The position numbers were made by a program, and so were the translations under genes. The notes below the pieces were generated by a model. The model worked only from the letters and a program-made list of their open reading frames with translations, was not told the DNA's origin and ran no database searches. Shown one piece after another: positions 18,479 through 27,834 of a DNA stretch of 63,475 nt. Source of the stretch: Pseudomonas entomophila (GTDB taxonomy: Bacteria > Pseudomonadota > Gammaproteobacteria > Pseudomonadales > Pseudomonadaceae); the NCBI RefSeq assembly GCF_013523165.1, contig NZ_JAAMQI010000024.1:1-63475 (forward strand), read 5' to 3'. Within the stretch, counting starts at the first letter, position 1, and every line of letters starts with the position of its first letter.

Positions 18479-19424
18479 GGCTCTGTACGAAATTTCAGTA
18501 AACCTAATCCGGCCCCCTGATGACCTAAGGTTTTGTAGAGTTTTCGGCCATCTGCAGCAATGGATTCTGTGTGATGGCAAAGCGTTATGAACTCTCGGAC
18601 GAAGCCTGGGCCATGGTGGCTGACCTGTTCATGGAAAAGTGCAATCCAGGCCAGCCACGCTTGAGCGATCACCTGATGCTCGATGGTGTTCTTTGGGTCC
18701 TGTGCTCAGGTGCCGCCTGGCGAGACATGCCTGAGCGATTCGGTCCCTGGCCTACGGGGTACCAGCGATTCCGGCGTGGCGTAATCAAGGCACGTTCGAC
18801 CAGATGCTCAGACGCTTGCATCTGAAACTCAATGATCAAGACCTCATAGACTTGCAGGTCTGGATGATCAATTCGACCGCTGTACGCGCTACTTGAGCCT
18901 CCTCAAGAGCCGGGAAAAAAGGGGCCAGAAGAACCTGCCGATCATGCTTTAGGCCGCAGTCGCGGCGGCTGACTACCAAGATTCATATGCTGTGTGATGC
19001 CCAAGGTGTGCCGCTACGCTTCCTGCTCTCCGGCGGTCAGGTCAGCGACATTGCTTATGCTCAGCCGCTTTTGGACGACGTCAGTATCCCTTCGAGCGGT
19101 CGCGGTCATCCGCGCAAGCGATGCAAGTGGCTGCTTGCCGACAAAGGCTACGACTGCGAAGCGCTGCGCCGCTACTGTGACAATTATCGGATGAGGTCGG
19201 TCATTCAACTGCGCTCGATGAAGCGCAAACCCAGGCCTGGCTTGCCCCGGTTGTTTGACCGACCCAAGCACCGTAAACGCAACATCATCGAGCGTATGTT
19301 TGGCTGGCTGAAAGAGAACCGCCGGATCGTCACACGCTTTGACAAGCTCGCAAAAAGCTACGCCGCCATGGTCTCACTGGCTTGTGCCATGCGGTGTTTG
19401 CGATATCTTTTTTCGTACAGAGCC
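18479..19424 (+). mobile_element. IS5-family (IS427-type) element, full length but with broken transposase
   Basis: A 946-bp element with inverted ends GGCTCTGTACGAAA and TTTCGTACAGAGCC, and a plausible TA target duplication (TTA before, TAG after). The transposase is split. The first part (18571-18825, MMAKRYELSDEAW...) loses its frame near 18780, where one base of the TTCCGGCGTTGGCGT region is missing. A TGA interrupts the original frame near 18895, and the last part is open at 18987-19427 (MLCDAQGVPLRFLLSGG ... KENRRIVTRFDKLAKSY). Some IS427 relatives use programmed frameshifting at an A-run, and GGGAAAAAAGGGG is present here, but the TGA and the earlier shift make this copy inactive. Confidence 0.85.
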
Positions 19425-19929
19425 TAGTAGTCAGTCCGCCGCGACTACGGCCTAAAGCGTGATCGAAGGGCTCTCCAGACTCCCTTTTTTCCCGGCGCTT
19501 GAGGAGGCTCGGGTAGCACGTACAACGGTCGAGTCGATCATCCAGACCCGCAAATCTATGAGGCCCTGGTCATTGAGTTTCAAATGCAAACGTCTAAGCA
19601 TCTGTTCGAACGTGCCTTGATTTCGCCATCTCCTTAACCGCTGGTACACCGTGGACCAGGAACCTAATCGATCAGGTATGTCTCGTCAGGCGGCACCTAA
19701 GCATAAGACCCAAAGAACGCCATCAAGCATTAGGCGATCGTTCAAGCGTGGCCGACCTCGATTTGCGCTTTTAAACGAATAGGTCAGCCGCCATGGTCCA
19801 AGCTTCGTCTGAGATTTCATAACACTTTGCCATCACACAGAATCCATTGCTGCAGATAGTCGGAAGCTCTATAAAACCTTAGGTCATCAGGGGGGCCGGA
19901 TTAGGTTTCCTAAAATTTCGTACAGAACC
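19425..19929 (-). mobile_element. Fragment of a second IS5-family element, opposite orientation
   Basis: The 5' half of the same kind of element on the minus strand. It begins with the terminal sequence near 19929 (GGTTCTGTACGAAATTTTAG on minus) and runs through the first transposase part (QGTFEQMLRRLHLKLNDQGL at about 19580) to the AGTCCGCCGCGACTACGGCC region at 19434. It is cut off where the full-length copy at 18479-19424 begins, so the two abut in head-to-head nesting. It is inactive and marks the right edge of the defence island. The bases from 19930 to 20094 hold no gene I recognise. Confidence 0.8.
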
Positions 19930-20094
19930 TAAGCTGGTTGATCGATCAAAAGCGGATGCAGGTCATTGACCCTGAGCACTACGCACGCTCAATGGCGCCC
20001 ATCAACTAAGCCTCCACTTTATTGACTGACGAGTGGGCACCTCCCTGCACCAGGCACGCCACTCACTCATGAACAAGATCGCCCACGATGCAAG

Positions 20095-20865
20095 TCAACG
20101 GATATAACTCCCTCCATTGACATCCAGCGTGGCGCCGTTCAGCGACGCCTGGGAGGGGCGCAGCGTAAATGCGACCACCTCAGCGATTTCGACGGGACTC
20201 GCCATGCGCCCCACGGGAATATCGGCAACGGCTGCCGCTTCCCCATGCTGGGCGATGAACTGTTCGGCCATGTCCGTGCGCACCCACCCAGGCGCAATCG
20301 CTAACGCCACGATACCGTCGCCGGCGACACTGCGGGCGAGGGACTTGGTCAGGTTGATCAGCGCGGCCTTGCTTGAGCCGTAGGGCAACGCGTCAGCGGC
20401 GTAACCCCGTTGAGCCGCGCGACTGGCCATATTGATGATGCGCCCGCCTCCTTGGTCACGGTAGTGGGCAACCGCCTCACGGCAGAGATCGGCCGCGGCG
20501 AAGAAATTGACCTGGAACTCGCGACGCCACGCCTCACGCCATTGGGCAGACGGTGCCTCGAGCGGTATCTCAGTACGGATGCCGGCGTTGTTGATGAGCC
20601 CGTGAATCCGCCCGCCGCTCACCTCGAGGGCAGCGCTCCACAAGCGCTCGGGGCCGGAGGCATCGCTGAGGTCGCCTTGCACGATCCAGCCATTGCCTCC
20701 GATTCGGTCCAACAGGTGCTGGGCACCTTGTGCGTCACGGCTGTAGTGGATGACGGGACGAGCGCCTTCGGCTGCCAACTGCTCGACGATGGCAGCGCCG
20801 ATGCCTCCCGATGCCCCGGTCACCAAGACGGTCTGCCCCGCGAGCGGGCCTTTCGTGTCACTCAT
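20095..20865 (-). CDS. SDR-family NAD(P)-dependent oxidoreductase
   Basis: A 256-residue classical short-chain dehydrogenase. The cofactor motif is TGASGGIG (16-23), NNAG is at 92-95, and the catalytic residues are Ser148, Tyr162 and Lys166 (PYGSSK). The C-terminal end NGATLDVNGG is typical of 3-oxoacyl-ACP reductase (FabG)-like enzymes. The size is normal and the frame intact. It sits between an IS fragment and broken transport genes, so it may be the only survivor of a degraded catabolic cluster. The substrate cannot be deduced. Confidence 0.88.
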   Translation of the reverse strand: MSDTKGPLAGQTVLVTGASGGIGAAIVEQLAAEGARPVIHYSRDAQGAQHLLDRIGGNGWIVQGDLSDASGPERLWSAALEVSGGRIHGLINNAGIRTEIPLEAPSAQWREAWRREFQVNFFAAADLCREAVAHYRDQGGGRIINMASRAAQRGYAADALPYGSSKAALINLTKSLARSVAGDGIVALAIAPGWVRTDMAEQFIAQHGEAAAVADIPVGRMASPVEIAEVVAFTLRPSQASLNGATLDVNGGSYIR

Positions 20866-20938
20866 GAGCGTTCACCTTCCATTGTCAAAATCAAGAGAAG
20901 CCACTCGCGCCGGGGCGGGCGAGCGGCTTTCGGTACCT

Positions 20939-21215
20939 TTATTTGGCGGCGTTCGCCTGCGTCGACGCCTTGTCGATCAGTTGCTGGATCTCGCCGGTGT
21001 CGCGGCGCTGGCGCAGGTAGATGTTGAGCACGTCCAGGTCGGCAGCCGAGATATCACTACGCAGGCCAAACGAGACGCCCTGCTTGGCCAATGCCGGTTT
21101 CGGGAGGATTTCGCGGGTCCAGTCAGGGTTGGCCAGTGCGAACAAATGGTTGGTGTCGCTGGCATCGACCAGCACATCGGCGCGCTTGGACATCACGACT
21201 GACTGCAAAGGTGAC
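20939..21215 (-). pseudogene. Truncated ABC transporter substrate-binding protein
   Basis: Only the C-terminal part (about 89 residues) of a periplasmic amino-acid-type binding protein remains. The segments SKRADVLVDASDTNHLFALA and PKPALAKQGVSFGLRSD fit the last third of an SBP_bac_3 domain. There is no signal peptide and no start with a ribosome-binding site; the 5' part is lost where the MFS remnant begins on the other strand. It is probably non-functional. Confidence 0.65.
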
Positions 21216-21229
21216 GTCTGGCTTGTCCA

Positions 21230-22328
21230 GTGTTGCGATGTCGTTTGTCACCTACGCCACTGTGCGGTTGGCCTCGTTCACCAGCAGAGACACCCGGTAG
21301 TCGGTTCTTGATGATGAGCGGCATCATTGACCTTTCGATCGGCACCTTGCTCGCCGGCCCCCTGGCTGATCGTTTCGGCAAGCTCTGGATCATCATTGCC
21401 GCCTTGCGCGCGATGGGCCTCTTTTGCCTGACCTTCGCTTTCATGAGCAGCCTGCATAGCTTCACCGGGATGGCCACCGGCGCGACGATGCCCAACATCA
21501 TCACGTTGCTTGCTGAATGCGCCCCTCTGCGTCGGCGCTCGCTCCTCGTTACTTCGGCGTGGTGTAGCTTCGGCTTGGACGGCACGCTGTGCAGCTTGGT
21601 CAGCGAGCACTTGATCCAGCTCTACAGCTGGCGCTCGGTGTTCGTCACCGGCGGCGCCCTACCGCTTGTCCTGGGGCTAGTGTTCCTCTTCTGACTGCCG
21701 GAATCGTTCAGGCTTCAGCTGTAACGTCACCACCCTTATGAGCGCCTCGTGGCGGCAGCCAATCAACTAAGGTCTGGCAGTGCCGGCGGCGAGACCCGAT
21801 TCATCAACAGTGAGCACAGCGTCGAACCGCCAACGCCGCCGGGATGACCTACTGCAGGCGGTTGCATTGGGGGATGATCCTGCAGGTGAGAGGCACTCTT
21901 TGCAACTTCACGGTCGGTCTGTAAATGGACCGTTTCAAGCCGAACTGCATCGTGGGGCTCATGTTCGCCGGCTGCGTCGTGCTCACCCTGCTGGTCGCAC
22001 TGTTCAGCGATTCATTCGCACGCGCAGGCACGCTTGTCTGCTTGTTACGGTACGTGCTGATGCCCGCGGACGGGGGCTGCTTTCCCCTTGGGGCGTCCCA
22101 TTACTCCACACAGATCCGGGCTACCGGGGTCAACTGGGTAATCGGTACTGGTCGGGTAGGCGCCATGCTGGGCACCGGTTCAGGCGCACTCATCGCGACA
22201 TGGGATGGACGATAACGGATATCCTCATCCTGCTGACCCTTCCCGTGATGATTGCAGCCTTGGCCATCCACTGCAAAAGGCGCGCACGTGCCGTGCCGGC
22301 TTTGATCGTCACCCAGCAGCGAATTTGA
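21230..22328 (+). pseudogene. Degraded MFS transporter (aromatic acid:H+ symporter type)
   Basis: Pieces of one major facilitator protein lie in different frames. An N-terminal half at 21230-21694 has the GPLADRFGKLW loop and a TGATMPNIITLLAE segment. Later pieces are at 21925-22215 (YSTQIRATGVNWVIGTGRVG) and in the frame ending at 22328 (LILLTLPVMIAALAIHCKRR). The motifs fit the AAHS (benzoate/4-hydroxybenzoate) group. Stops and frameshifts around 21700-21920 and 22200 break the frame and the true N-terminus is missing. It is non-functional. Confidence 0.75.
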
Positions 22329-22456
22329 CGGGCTGGGCATATGGGCTTTGCGGCTACGAGTCTGACGATGTCTTGCCGCGTCATCTCGACGCCGCAGCGC
22401 TTGCTCGACCCACCGCCTCGTGCGCGCTATGTAGGAACAGCCGGGTCAGCGTCAGG

Positions 22457-22487
22457 CACAAAAAAAGGGCCCGAAGGCCCTTTTTTC
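22457..22487 (-). terminator. Rho-independent terminator downstream of tRNA-Gly
   Basis: A symmetric hairpin AAAAAAGGGCCCGAAGGCCCTTTTTT with A/T tracts on both sides, placed after the tRNA on the minus strand. It can work in both directions and so would also stop reading from the degraded plus-strand transporter. Confidence 0.85.
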
Positions 22488-22525
22488 GAACATCTACACC
22501 CCACTAGAGGCTGTAGACTTATAAC

Positions 22526-22601
<76 letters not shown>

Positions 22602-22663
22602 GTCGTGATGGGGCCATTCTAGCGATCTGGCCAATCACGTCAAGCCTTTGATTCAAAAAAACT

Positions 22664-23224
22664 TTATTTCTGTTCGGCACCTTCGCGCAAGTGCGGCCAG
22701 GCGGCGTGCAGGTAGTGCACCATGGACCACAAGGTCAGCCCTGCCGAAATCACCAGCAGCAGATAACCTGCGACCACCCAAACGCTCAGCACTGGCGGGT
22801 TGGCCAGCAGAATCACCAGGGCCAGCATCTGTGCGGCGGTCTTCCATTTGCCCAGGTTGGACACGGCCACGTGCGCCCGTGCGCCCAGTTCAGCCATCCA
22901 CTCGCGCAAGGCCGACACCACGATCTCGCGGCCTATGATCACCGCCGCCGGCAGGGTCAGCCAGAGGTTGGCATGGGTCTGCACCAGCAACACCAGTGCC
23001 ACGGCCACCATCAGCTTGTCGGCGACCGGGTCGAGGAAGGCACCGAAGGGGGTGCTCTGCTTGAGGCGGCGGGCCAGGTAGCCATCGAGCCAGTCGGTGG
23101 CGGCGGCGACGGCGAAAACGCTGCTGGCGGCGGTGTAGCTCCAGTGGTACGGCATGTAGAACAGCAGGATGAAGATCGGGATGAGCAGTACGCGCAGAAC
23201 GGTGAGCAGGTTTGGAATATTCAT
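22664..23224 (-). CDS. pgsA: CDP-diacylglycerol-glycerol-3-phosphate 3-phosphatidyltransferase
   Basis: A 186-residue inner-membrane enzyme making phosphatidylglycerol phosphate, the committed step to phosphatidylglycerol and cardiolipin. The CDP-alcohol phosphatidyltransferase motif is complete in DWLDGYLARR...FGAFLDPVADK (about 43-70). Several membrane spans follow. The start MNIPNLLTVLRV is typical. It lies just downstream of uvrC on the same strand, as in other Pseudomonas genomes. Confidence 0.96.
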   Translation of the reverse strand: MNIPNLLTVLRVLLIPIFILLFYMPYHWSYTAASSVFAVAAATDWLDGYLARRLKQSTPFGAFLDPVADKLMVAVALVLLVQTHANLWLTLPAAVIIGREIVVSALREWMAELGARAHVAVSNLGKWKTAAQMLALVILLANPPVLSVWVVAGYLLLVISAGLTLWSMVHYLHAAWPHLREGAEQK

Positions 23225-23257
23225 CGATACGACTGGCCACGAGGTGAGTACGGCATT

Positions 23258-25081
23258 CTACTCGCTATGCAAGTTGGCATAAATCGACTCCGCGAGCTTT
23301 TTACTGATGCCAGGCGCCTTGGCGATTTCGTCGACGCTGGCGCGATTGAGCTCTTGTAGACCGCCGAAGTGCTTGAGCAGTTCGCGGCGACGTTTCGGGC
23401 CGACGCCGGCGACGTCCTCCAGGCTCGAGGTGCGCCGGGCCTTGCCACGGCGCGCACGGTGGCCGCTGATGGCGAAGCGGTGGGCCTCGTCACGGATCTG
23501 CTGGATCAGGTGCAGCGCCGGGGAGTCGCCCTTGAGGGTGAACTCGTGGGCCACGTCGTTGAGGTACAAGGTCTCGAAGCCGGCCTTGCGGGTCACGCCC
23601 TTGGCCACGCCGAGCAGGGTCAGGTCGGTCAGGCCGAGTTCCTGCATCATCTCGCGGGCCATGTTCAGCTGGCCCTTGCCGCCATCGACCAGCAGTACGT
23701 CGGGCAGCTTGCCCTCCCCGTCCTTGATGCGCCGGAAGCGCCGGGTCAGGGCCTGGTGCATGGCCGCGTAGTCGTCGCCGGCGGTCACGCCTTCGATATT
23801 GAAGCGGCGGTAGTCGGACTTGATCGGGCCTTCGGGGCCGAACACCACGCAGGAGGCCACGGTGGCTTCGCCACTGGAGTGGCTGATGTCGTAGCACTCC
23901 AGGCGCTGTGGCACTTCGTCGAGTTCCAGCACCTGGGCCAGGGCTTCGAAGCGCGAGGCCATGTGCTGCCGGTTGGCCAGCCGGGCACCGAGCGCCTGTT
24001 CGGCGTTGGTCACGGCCAGTTGCTGCCAGCGGGCGCGGGTGCCGCGCACGCGGTGGGTGATGGTCAGGTCGCGGCCGCGCAAGGTCTGCACCGCTTCGCT
24101 GATGACGGCGAAGTCGTCGTGGACCACGTTGACGATCAGTTCGGTGGGCAGCTCGCGCTCGGCGTTGCCCAGGTAGTACTGGGACAGGAAGGCCGCCATC
24201 ACGTCGGCGGTGTCTTCCTCGATGCCGACTTGCGGGAAGAAGTTCTTGCTGCCCAGCACGCGTCCGCCGCGCACGCTGATCAGGTGCACGCAGGCGCCGC
24301 CCGGGTTGACGAACGCCGCGACCACGTCCACGTCGCCGGAGCCGCCCTCCATGTGCTGCTGGTCCTGCACACGGCGCAGCAGGCCGATCTGGTCACGCAA
24401 AGCTGCGGCCTTCTCGAAGTCCAGAGCCATCGCGGCACGCTCCATCTCGCCGTTGAGTTCGTTGTGCAGCTGCTGGCTGCGACCTTCGAGGAACATCACC
24501 GAGTGACGCACGTCCTCGGCGTACTCGTCATCGCTGACCAGCCCCACGCACGGCGCCTTGCAGCGCTTGATCTGGTATTGAAGGCAGGGCCGGGTGCGGT
24601 TGGCGTAGTAACTGTCCTCGCACTGGCGCACGAAGAAGGTCTTCTGCAGCAGGCTCAGGCTCTCGCGAATCGCGCCTGCGCTGGGGTAAGGGCCGAAATA
24701 GCGACCCTTGGCCTTCTTCGGGCCGCGGTGGATGCCCAGCCGTGGGAACTGCCCGTCGGACAGGAACACGTAAGGGTAGGACTTGTCGTCGCGCAGCAGG
24801 ATGTTGTAGGGCGGTCGCCACTCCTTGATCAGCGTCTGCTCGAGCAGCAGCGCCGAGGTCTCGTTGGCGGTGATGGTGGTGTCGATCTGGGCGATGCGGC
24901 CGACCAGCGCGGCCGTCTTGGGCGCCAGGCCGGTCTTGCGGAAGTAGCTGGCCAGGCGTTTCTTGAGGTTCTTGGCCTTGCCCACGTAGAGCAGCCGAGC
25001 CTCGGCATCGAACATCTGGTACACGCCGGGGTGACCACTACAGGTCGCCAGGAACGCGCTGGCATCGAAAGTCTGCGACAT
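23258..25081 (-). CDS. uvrC: UvrABC excinuclease subunit C
   Basis: A 607-residue nucleotide excision repair nuclease that makes the incisions on both sides of a DNA lesion with UvrB. The N-terminal GIY-YIG domain is visible (HPGVYQMF, LLYVGKAKNLKKRL, residues about 17-47). A UVR motif for UvrB contact follows (about 200-235), then the RNase H-like C-terminal nuclease (LECYDISHSSGE, LLVDGGKGQL) and tandem helix-hairpin-helix elements at the end (LEDVAGVGPKRRRELLKHF). The length is normal. It is the gene after gacA, the conserved gacA-uvrC order of gamma-proteobacteria. Confidence 0.97.
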   Translation of the reverse strand: MSQTFDASAFLATCSGHPGVYQMFDAEARLLYVGKAKNLKKRLASYFRKTGLAPKTAALVGRIAQIDTTITANETSALLLEQTLIKEWRPPYNILLRDDKSYPYVFLSDGQFPRLGIHRGPKKAKGRYFGPYPSAGAIRESLSLLQKTFFVRQCEDSYYANRTRPCLQYQIKRCKAPCVGLVSDDEYAEDVRHSVMFLEGRSQQLHNELNGEMERAAMALDFEKAAALRDQIGLLRRVQDQQHMEGGSGDVDVVAAFVNPGGACVHLISVRGGRVLGSKNFFPQVGIEEDTADVMAAFLSQYYLGNAERELPTELIVNVVHDDFAVISEAVQTLRGRDLTITHRVRGTRARWQQLAVTNAEQALGARLANRQHMASRFEALAQVLELDEVPQRLECYDISHSSGEATVASCVVFGPEGPIKSDYRRFNIEGVTAGDDYAAMHQALTRRFRRIKDGEGKLPDVLLVDGGKGQLNMAREMMQELGLTDLTLLGVAKGVTRKAGFETLYLNDVAHEFTLKGDSPALHLIQQIRDEAHRFAISGHRARRGKARRTSSLEDVAGVGPKRRRELLKHFGGLQELNRASVDEIAKAPGISKKLAESIYANLHSE

Positions 25082-25102
25082 GGGTACCTGAACAATTCGC
25101 CG

Positions 25103-25741
25103 TTAGAGGCTGGCGTCTACCATACCGTGGCGGACGGCCAGCAATGTGAGTTCGACATCGCTGCTGACCGAGAGTTTTTCATAAATGCGATAGCGGTACG
25201 TGTTGACCGTCTTGGGCGACAGGCACAGCTTGTCGGAGATGATCTGCACCTTCTGGCAACCGACGATCATCAGGGCGATCTGGATTTCGCGCTCCGACAG
25301 CGCGTCGAAGGGCGAGCTCTGGGACTGGTAGGGCTTGAGCGCCAGCTGCTGGGCGATCTGCGGGCTGATGTAGCGCTGCCCGGCGAAGGCCAGGCGAATG
25401 GCCTGGACCATCTCCTCGAGCCCGGCGCCCTTGGTGAGGTAGCCTGCCGCGCCGGCCTGGAGCAGGCGCGTCGGGAACGGGTCCTCCTCGCAGGCGGTCA
25501 CCGCCACGACCTTGATGTCCGGGTGACTGCGCAGCAGTTTGCGCGTCGCCTCGAGCCCGCCGATCCCTGGCATTTTCACGTCCATGAGCACGACGTCCGG
25601 CTTGGATTCGCGTACGGCCTTGAGCGCCGCTTCCCCGGAATCCGCTTCGCCGATCACCTCCAGGCCGTCGATGTCGGCCAACATGCGGGTGATACCGGAA
25701 CGCACCAGATCGTGATCGTCGACCACAAGGACCCTAATCAA
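25103..25741 (-). CDS. gacA: Response regulator GacA (UvrY)
   Basis: A 212-residue NarL/FixJ-type response regulator, partner of the GacS sensor, which in pseudomonads drives the Rsm small RNAs for secondary metabolism and biofilm control. The receiver domain has D8/D9, phospho-acceptor D54 (VVLMDVKMPG) and K104 (YLTKGAG). The C-terminal LuxR-type HTH reads LSEREIQIALMIVGC...LCLSPKTVNTYRYRIYEKL. I use the TTG at 25741, which gives the conserved MIRVLVVDDHD start, with CGAGGTG upstream; a TTG start is known for gacA in pseudomonads. The frame is open further upstream. Confidence 0.96.
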   Translation of the reverse strand: MIRVLVVDDHDLVRSGITRMLADIDGLEVIGEADSGEAALKAVRESKPDVVLMDVKMPGIGGLEATRKLLRSHPDIKVVAVTACEEDPFPTRLLQAGAAGYLTKGAGLEEMVQAIRLAFAGQRYISPQIAQQLALKPYQSQSSPFDALSEREIQIALMIVGCQKVQIISDKLCLSPKTVNTYRYRIYEKLSVSSDVELTLLAVRHGMVDASL

Positions 25742-25803
25742 GCAGACACCTCGGCATGGAGCGATTGGATCCGCGTACCTTAACAAAATTTTGCATGGCT
25801 CAC

Positions 25804-26307
25804 CTAGCGCATCCCATCGTCCAATTGCAGTTTTGCCGCAGGCGTGTCAGAGGCGACGGTCCTGGGCATGAGAAGACGCTGCATGCGCAGGAAACACGCA
25901 TCCTCGCCCACTTCGACGAAGTCATGACGCAGGTACAGGTGGCGCGCCGGATTACCGCGAAAGACCATCAACCGCATGGCCGGCAGGCGCCGCTCGACGG
26001 CCTGACTGGCAAGACGCTCCAGCACGCGCGCCCCTACCCCTTGGCCGCGATGCTCGGGCAGCAGGTGCAGCTCGCGGATGAACAGCGCGTGGCGATCCTG
26101 GCTGAGGCTGCAATACCCTGCCCGCCTGCCGTCATGCAGGATGCACCACTGCTCGCGCCAACCCCAGGCCTGGTCGAAGGCCTCGTCGGTCCAGTGCAGA
26201 TCGAAGCGCTGGTAGTACGGCTGCATGGCCTGGCGAGTGAGGGTGCGGGCGAACGGCAGATCGGCCTCGGTGGCCGGGAGCAGGTCGACGGTAGGGTATG
26301 CGTCCAT
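25804..26307 (-). CDS. GNAT-family N-acetyltransferase
   Basis: A 167-residue acetyltransferase of the GNAT fold. The acetyl-CoA binding motif is HRGQGVGARVLERL (about 84-97), preceded by the LFIRELHLLPE strand and followed by MVFRGNPARHLYLRHDF. The substrate is unknown. It is transcribed toward gacA from the minus strand as a separate unit. Confidence 0.85.
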   Translation of the reverse strand: MDAYPTVDLLPATEADLPFARTLTRQAMQPYYQRFDLHWTDEAFDQAWGWREQWCILHDGRRAGYCSLSQDRHALFIRELHLLPEHRGQGVGARVLERLASQAVERRLPAMRLMVFRGNPARHLYLRHDFVEVGEDACFLRMQRLLMPRTVASDTPAAKLQLDDGMR

Positions 26308-26427
26308 GACGGCAGTCTCGCTGTGCGCAAAGGTCGGCTGGACTGACGTTATGGGCCCTTCGGACCCACAAGATCAACCCGTGCGCGCTGTCGCCCCCCC
26401 GCACCCGGGCGGCACCTCAGGTAGCGC

Positions 26428-27834
26428 TCATGTTCTGCCGTGCTCGGCCACCTGCGTGACGCGCCCCGCACCCGTTGGTCGACGGCGCACCGCGTAGATA
26501 CCCAGGATCGCAGCTGCGACACCCACGGTCATCAGGGTTTCATAGCGGTAGGCGTCGCTGAACAGCATGTACCCCAGCACCAGGGCGATCAGGCCGATCA
26601 CCAGCCAGGTCAGCCAGGGAAACAACCACATCTTCAGCGCCAGCACCGTCCCCTCGCGCTCGGCCCGGGCACGCATGCGCAGCTGCGAGACCGCGATCAC
26701 CAGGTACACCAGCAGGGCGATGGCGCCAGTGGTCGAGAGCAGGAAGCCGAAGACCTTACCAGGGAACGCGTAGTTGACCAGACAGCCGACGAACCCGGCC
26801 AGGGTCGACAGCACCACGGCCACCGTCGGCACGCCGCTTCCGGAAATGCGACGCACGCCAAGCGGCGCCTCGCCCCGGGTGCTCAACGAGTAGAGCATGC
26901 GCGAGGCGGTGTACAGCCCCGAGTTCATGCAACTGGTCACGGCCACCAGCACCACCAGGTCGACCATCAGCTTGGCGCCGGGCACGTTCAGCACCTCCAG
27001 CGCGCGCTGGAACGACCCCACCGACTTGAGCGCCGGGTCGTCCCACGCCACCAGCGACACCACCAGGAAGATGGAAGCCAGGTAGAAAATGGCGATGCGG
27101 TAGACCACCAGGTTGGTGGCACGGCGGATCTTCTCCTGTGGGTTGGCGGTTTCGTCCGCCGCGATGGTGACGATCTCGGCACCGAAGAAGGAAAAGATGG
27201 TGATCAGCACGCCGCCCAGCACCGTGCCGAAGCCATTGGGCATGAACCCGCCATGGGCCCAGAGCCGGCTGACCCCGGACACCTGCGCCAGCGGCCAGAA
27301 GCCCGTCACCGCCAGGGTGCAGACGACGATGAAGGCCACGATGGCGATCACCTTGACCAGCGCGAACCAGTATTCGAATTCGCCGAAGTTCTTAACGCTG
27401 ACCAGGTTGCTGGCCGACAGCACGAGCATGATCAGAAAGGCGAAGGCCCAGGAGGGCACCGCTGGGAACCACGCATGCAGGATGTCGGCCCCGGCGATGG
27501 CCTCGACCGGAATGATCAGGACCCAGAACCACCAGTACAGCCAGCCGATGGTGAACCCTGCCCAGGGGCCGATGGCCTCGCTGGCATAGGTGGAGAACGA
27601 CCCGCTGTTGGGGTTGGCGATGGCCATTTCACCGAGCATGCGCATGACCAGCAAGACCAGCAGCCCCGTCATGGCATAGGAGATCAGGATCGCCGGGCCT
27701 GCGGTGGCGATGGCGTTGGAGGAGCCGATGAACAGGCCCGCCCCGATGATCCCGGCGATGGAAATCATCGAGACCTGGCGGGCATTGAGGCCGTGCTGCA
27801 GGGCACGTTGCTTTTTTTGTGGGTGTGAAGCCAT
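26428..27834 (-). CDS. gabP: Amino acid permease (APC family, GABA permease-like)
   Basis: A 468-residue inner-membrane transporter with 12 hydrophobic spans. The N-terminus LQHGLNARQVSMISIAGIIG with GAGLFIGSSNAIATAGPA is the signature of the AAT/GabP branch. The chosen start at 27834 (MASHPQKKQ) removes 45 non-hydrophobic residues that the open frame would add upstream. It is divergent from a class III aminotransferase at 28285, so uptake and transamination of an omega-amino acid such as GABA is a sensible joint role. The symbol is tentative because AnsP- and ProY-like permeases look similar. Confidence 0.72.
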   Translation of the reverse strand: MASHPQKKQRALQHGLNARQVSMISIAGIIGAGLFIGSSNAIATAGPAILISYAMTGLLVLLVMRMLGEMAIANPNSGSFSTYASEAIGPWAGFTIGWLYWWFWVLIIPVEAIAGADILHAWFPAVPSWAFAFLIMLVLSASNLVSVKNFGEFEYWFALVKVIAIVAFIVVCTLAVTGFWPLAQVSGVSRLWAHGGFMPNGFGTVLGGVLITIFSFFGAEIVTIAADETANPQEKIRRATNLVVYRIAIFYLASIFLVVSLVAWDDPALKSVGSFQRALEVLNVPGAKLMVDLVVLVAVTSCMNSGLYTASRMLYSLSTRGEAPLGVRRISGSGVPTVAVVLSTLAGFVGCLVNYAFPGKVFGFLLSTTGAIALLVYLVIAVSQLRMRARAEREGTVLALKMWLFPWLTWLVIGLIALVLGYMLFSDAYRYETLMTVGVAAAILGIYAVRRRPTGAGRVTQVAEHGRT

